Source: Symbiodinium natans
Lineage: Eukaryota; Sar; Dinophyceae; Suessiales; Symbiodiniaceae
Direction: 5' to 3'
Length of the DNA: 64,000 nucleotides
Assembly: GCA_905221605.1 (NCBI GenBank)
Contig: CAJNDS010002424.1
Location: 1,201,709-1,265,708 of the forward strand
Both the position numbers and the translations under genes were made by a program. The notes below the pieces were generated by a model. That model was not told where the DNA came from and ran no database searches. It saw only the letters and a program-made list of their open reading frames with translations. Of the stretch, positions 61,041 to 64,000 are shown in pieces (position 1 is the first letter of the stretch; the number at the start of each line of letters is the position of its first letter).

Positions 61041-61348
61041 ATCCTGTAATGTTGCACCCGGTTTAGTGCGGGCCCCCCCCCCCCCCTGGACAGTCGGAGG
61101 CGCGGATGGGATCCTGATTACACGGCCCCGGGTTCATATGATTTTAATAGGGAGGAGCTTAGATAAGTTCAAAAGGGGCAGTGATGCCCGGCTATCTTTT
61201 TTAAAGGCGCGGCGCGTGGAATTTTCTTACGGCGCCCGGACGATTTGTCTTTAAAGAGGGACTCCCAAACAGTCAGGGTGTCCTGAATAATTCGGCCAGT
61301 TTGTCTTTAAAGCGAGGGCCGATACTAAACCGGGTGCAACATTAAGGG
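61040..61348. mobile_element. Element O: TIR element with probable TA duplication
   Basis: Terminal inverted repeat ATGTTGCACCCGGTTTAG / CTAAACCGGGTGCAACAT, about 300 bp, flanked by TA on both sides. It holds a C-run and no transposase ORF (ORF 60946-61254 only partly overlaps). Resembles a non-autonomous Tc1/mariner-type MITE by TA target, which is inference. Confidence 0.7.
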
Positions 61349-61405
61349 CTTTGTATTATACAGAGGGATACAAGGTGCCTAATTCCCTCTTTCCGTACTA
61401 AGAAG

Positions 61406-61758
61406 CGGCGTCATCCGGAGGTGCCTAGAAGACTATCCTGGTGGGCTTTGTGACCAGCCAGATGGCACAGAAAACTGCACTTTCCATCTCGAGGATGCAG
61501 GACTCATGGGGTGGGAGCGTTTAGGGTTTAGGGTTTAGGGTTTTGGGTTTAGGGTTTAGGGTTTAGGGAGTGTGTGGGCATGAAGCAGAAGCATTCAGGG
61601 GGTTTAGGGTTTGGGGGCTTCGTGAGTCGTTGGGATGCTGTTTTCCTCCTTAAGCATGCGGCCCGTGAGGGTACGTGACGCTGGATGAGCTCAGTGGACG
61701 AAACCAGTCGTGCCGCGGTTGCAGGATAGACTCTTTGTGGCCTCTTCTTGCCAGTTGA
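61406..61758 (+). CDS. Two exons of an unrecognised Cys-containing protein
   Basis: Exon 61406-61519 encodes VIRRCLEDYPGGLCDQPDGT, ENCTFHLEDAGLMGWERL. A terminal exon (about 61670-61758) encodes YVTLDELSGRNQSCRGCRID, SLWPLLAS and TGA. TTTAGGG arrays separate them. Linkage is inferred. The GLCDQPDGTENCTF motif looks conserved, but I cannot name the family. Confidence 0.5.
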
Positions 61759-62490
61759 AGAAACCCCTAAACCCTAAACCCTAGACCCTAAACCCTAAAC
61801 CCTAACCCCTAAACCCTAAACCCTAAACCCTAAACCCTAAACCCTAAACCCCAAACACCTACAATACTAATCAGTTCTGTGCCTGACATAGTTGAAGGCG
61901 GGTCCGCGGCCCGGTCCCCAGGCTGGGACTCCCGACAAACCACACGAATCCAAAAGCCCTAAACCCTAAACCCTAAACCCTAAACCCTAAACCCTGAACC
62001 CTAAACCCTGTTTCTGAAACACCCTAGATAAGCCGCCCAACGAGGTACAAAAGCCACAGGGCTAGCAGAACGAACCAGACAATCAGGTCCAAAAAAATGG
62101 AACTTTAAAATCAGGGGTCAGCAAAACCCCAAACCCAAAGCCTGAACCCTGAACCCGAGAAATAGAGTTGTCGACCTTTCGTCAGGGATAAGGGCTTGGA
62201 ACCTTGAACGGAAATCTGCAAGACACTAAATACCTCCAAATATCCCGAACCATAGAGTAGTTGGGAGGTTCGGGTGGACCGCTTCTAAACCCAAAAACCA
62301 ATCGCCCTAAACCCGATAGCCCTAAACCCCATAGCCCTAAACCCTCGAACCCTAAAACCCCTAGAACCCTAAAACCTCTAGGAGCCTAAACCCCCCAAAA
62401 CCCTTAACTCTAGAACCCTAAACCCCATAGCCCTAAACCGTAGAATCCCGGAGCCCTAAACCCTAAACCCTAAACCCTAAACCCGAAAGC
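61759..62490. other. CCCTAAA-dominated stretch
   Basis: Arrays at 61765-61855, 61958-62010, and a diverged CCCTAAACCCCATAG block (62280-62485). No exon accepted. Confidence 0.6.
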
Positions 62491-62572
62491 CTACAAGGCT
62501 GGACTTCGCTGACTGGTGCGCCCAAGGCTTTCGCGAATGGGAGCCCTCCACGGACCGGGGGGCCTCTTGGCA
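62491..62572 (+). CDS. Coding exon, product not recognised
   Basis: TRLDFADWCAQGFREWEPST, DRGASWHL. Followed by CCCTAAA. Confidence 0.5.
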
Positions 62573-62889
62573 CCTAAACCCTAAACCCTAAACCCTAAAC
62601 CCTAAACCCTAAACCCTAAAGGAGTTTAGGGTTTAGGCTTTACAAGGGCAGTTTCTGGATCGGATGTGGGGGTTCAGAGGCTTCTGGCCTTTTGGGCATC
62701 GCTGCTTTTTGGCTCTGTTCAAGCCAGCTCTCCAAAATTCGAGTCGCGTGATTCATCCCTGTTATCTTAAGACCCTTTCATTTCGACTCAGTGTTTTGAG
62801 TTTTAACTTACAGAGTTTTAGGATACCCCAAACGGACTGAGTGCACACGAGCTCGTACATACGTCCTCACGGCGACAGACCCTCCCCAG

Positions 62890-62993
62890 GGCGAAGCTTC
62901 TACGCGTCTTTTTTCCGACCTTCCACCAGCGAGGTGGGCATGAGCTTCTGGGACAACCTCCACAATGGCGCCATGGGCAAGGATGCACTTTAG
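62890..62993 (+). CDS. Coding exon, product not recognised
   Basis: After a CCCCAG acceptor: SFYASFFRPSTSEVGMSFWD, NLHNGAMGKDAL; the in-frame TAG falls in the following TTTAGGG array. Strong coding character. Confidence 0.5.
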
Positions 62994-63158
62994 GGTTTTG
63001 GGTTTAGGGTTTCCAGAGGGTTTCTAGGGTTTATAGGTTTTGTTGGGGTTTATAGTGTTTCTAGGGTTTCTAGGGTTTCTAGGGTTTACAGGAGTTTAGG
63101 GTTTGAAGGCTACGTAAAAGCTTTGGTGATTATCGTCTGTCGAATGCGACTTACGCAG

Positions 63159-63200
63159 GCAGAGTTTGACCAGGCATTCCCGACCTTTAATGAACTTATA
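63159..63200 (+). CDS. Short exon
   Basis: After an ACGCAG acceptor: AEFDQAFPTFNELI, before CCCCTAAA repeats. Confidence 0.4.
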
Positions 63201-63802
63201 ACCCCTAAACCCCTAAACCCCTAAACCCCTAAACCCCTAAACCCCTAATCCCTAAACCCCCGAACCCCCCTAAACCCTAGAACCCTAAACTGCCTATCTA
63301 AATTTGCCCAGGTCCTTGAACCCACCCAATGTTAACGGAGCCCCGAAGCTCGCAGCCACCTGAAGCTGATGCAGGAAAGGATGTACAAGCCGCTCGGCTG
63401 CTCTTGGGGTGAAGGTTTATATTTCTCCACAACAAGCCTGCAGGCGTCTGCTGGGTTTCGGATTTAGGATGACTTAGTTCTCCACAACAAGCCCGACGAC
63501 GTTTTGCTAGCACGGTTCAGGGTTTCGGGTTTAGCGTGTAATGCCTCTCATATCTTCTCATGAGTTAAGCGCCCAACAAGTATTTCGTGCCACATTAGAA
63601 CCTTGCGACGAGATCATGGTAGCAACAACGGCTCTATGAAAAGTCGGAATCTTGATGCTGATAGGGATGGTCGCAGAGAGGCAGGCGGTGTGCATGCCTG
63701 CTTCACTTGCCGTTCGCCACTTCGACTGTCATGGAGACCGAAGCTTACACCCTCAGCCCCCAAATCTGCTAAAACCTAAACCCTAAGACCCACATCTCTT
63801 AG

Positions 63803-63890
63803 GCTGGCGTACCTCTTCTGGAAGAAGTATCCGAGCTCTCCCAAACGCCTTGCCGATCCATGTCAGAATCCGTACCTGGCGCCTTCATGA
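63803..63890 (+). CDS. Terminal exon
   Basis: After a TCTTAG acceptor: AYLFWKKYPSSPKRLADPCQ, NPYLAPS, TGA 63888-63890 (or a donor just before). A TTTAGGG array follows. Confidence 0.5.
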
Positions 63891-63900
63891 CTCGGCCTGG

Positions 63901-63995
63901 CTTAGGGTTTAGGGTTTAGGGTTTAGGGTTTAGGGTTTAGGGTTTAGGGTTTAGGGTTTAGGGTTTAGGGTTTAGGGTTTAGGGTTTAGGGTTCA
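63901..63995. repeat. TTTAGGG array at the window edge
   Basis: About thirteen perfect TTTAGGG units. Internal, since sequence continues after it with TTCAGGGCC. Confidence 0.95.
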
Positions 63996-64000
63996 GGGCC

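Noticed and set aside
63901-63995. Telomere at the right edge
   Set aside because: Same array type as internal ones, and the sequence goes on past it.
1-64000. Trans-spliced leader exon or acceptor
   Set aside because: I looked for the conserved dinoflagellate spliced-leader sequence and did not see it. AG acceptors upstream of first exons cannot be told from ordinary ones.
1-64000. CRISPR array
   Set aside because: All tandem repeats are short-unit telomere-like or microsatellite arrays without regular unique spacers.

Overview
The window looks like nuclear DNA of a dinoflagellate; genus not assigned. Evidence: nearly every intron-like gap carries telomere-like TTTAGGG/CCCTAAA arrays; exons are short (about 60-150 bp); splice donors are GT, GC or GA; almost all convincing coding sequence is on the + strand; and the protein families (SHxW TIR/HET-like proteins, CWxxC...CGxGxACCR cysteine-rich proteins, scramblase) are ones I associate with dinoflagellates. 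Family calls come from motif recognition only, with no database search.

Layout. 0-14 kb: scattered single exons plus the 3' part of a phospholipid scramblase gene (1.77-2.86 kb). 13.8-15.9 kb: a multi-exon TIR/HET-like gene (FLSHSW, WIDKYCIDQ, RLWCMEAW). 18.5-20.8 kb: two unrecognised multi-exon genes. 21-28 kb: isolated exons. 28.9-34.9 kb: gene pair A, a membrane CHASE-domain protein followed by a TIR-like SHQW protein. 35-52 kb: further exons, including a cluster encoding a cysteine-rich repeat (40.7-44.8 kb). 52.8-58.3 kb: gene pair B, a second copy of the CHASE plus SHQW pair. 59-64 kb: more single exons and one TIR transposon-like element (61.0-61.35 kb).

The main discovery is the intron system. 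Aligning pair A with pair B shows that introns differ by presence or absence: 8 only in A, 6 only in B, 3 positions shared. Most private introns are short elements with terminal inverted repeats, bounded by 4-6 bp target-site duplications. The left duplication supplies the donor dinucleotide (GT, GC or GA) and the element end, or in one case the right duplication, supplies the AG. Splicing them out keeps frame at every junction I checked except those stated as unresolved. These are introners. I count at least a dozen inverted-repeat families (A-L, plus single elements M, N, O); where flanking exons can be identified, copies sit in introns.

The telomere-like arrays are part of the same system. 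Introns tend to begin with TTTAGGG arrays and end with CCCTAAA arrays, so the two intron ends can pair. Arrays also interrupt otherwise intact introners, and two arrays are bracketed by direct duplications of host sequence. The conserved order CHASE protein then TIR-like protein in both copies suggests a sensor/effector pair, but this is inference from synteny.
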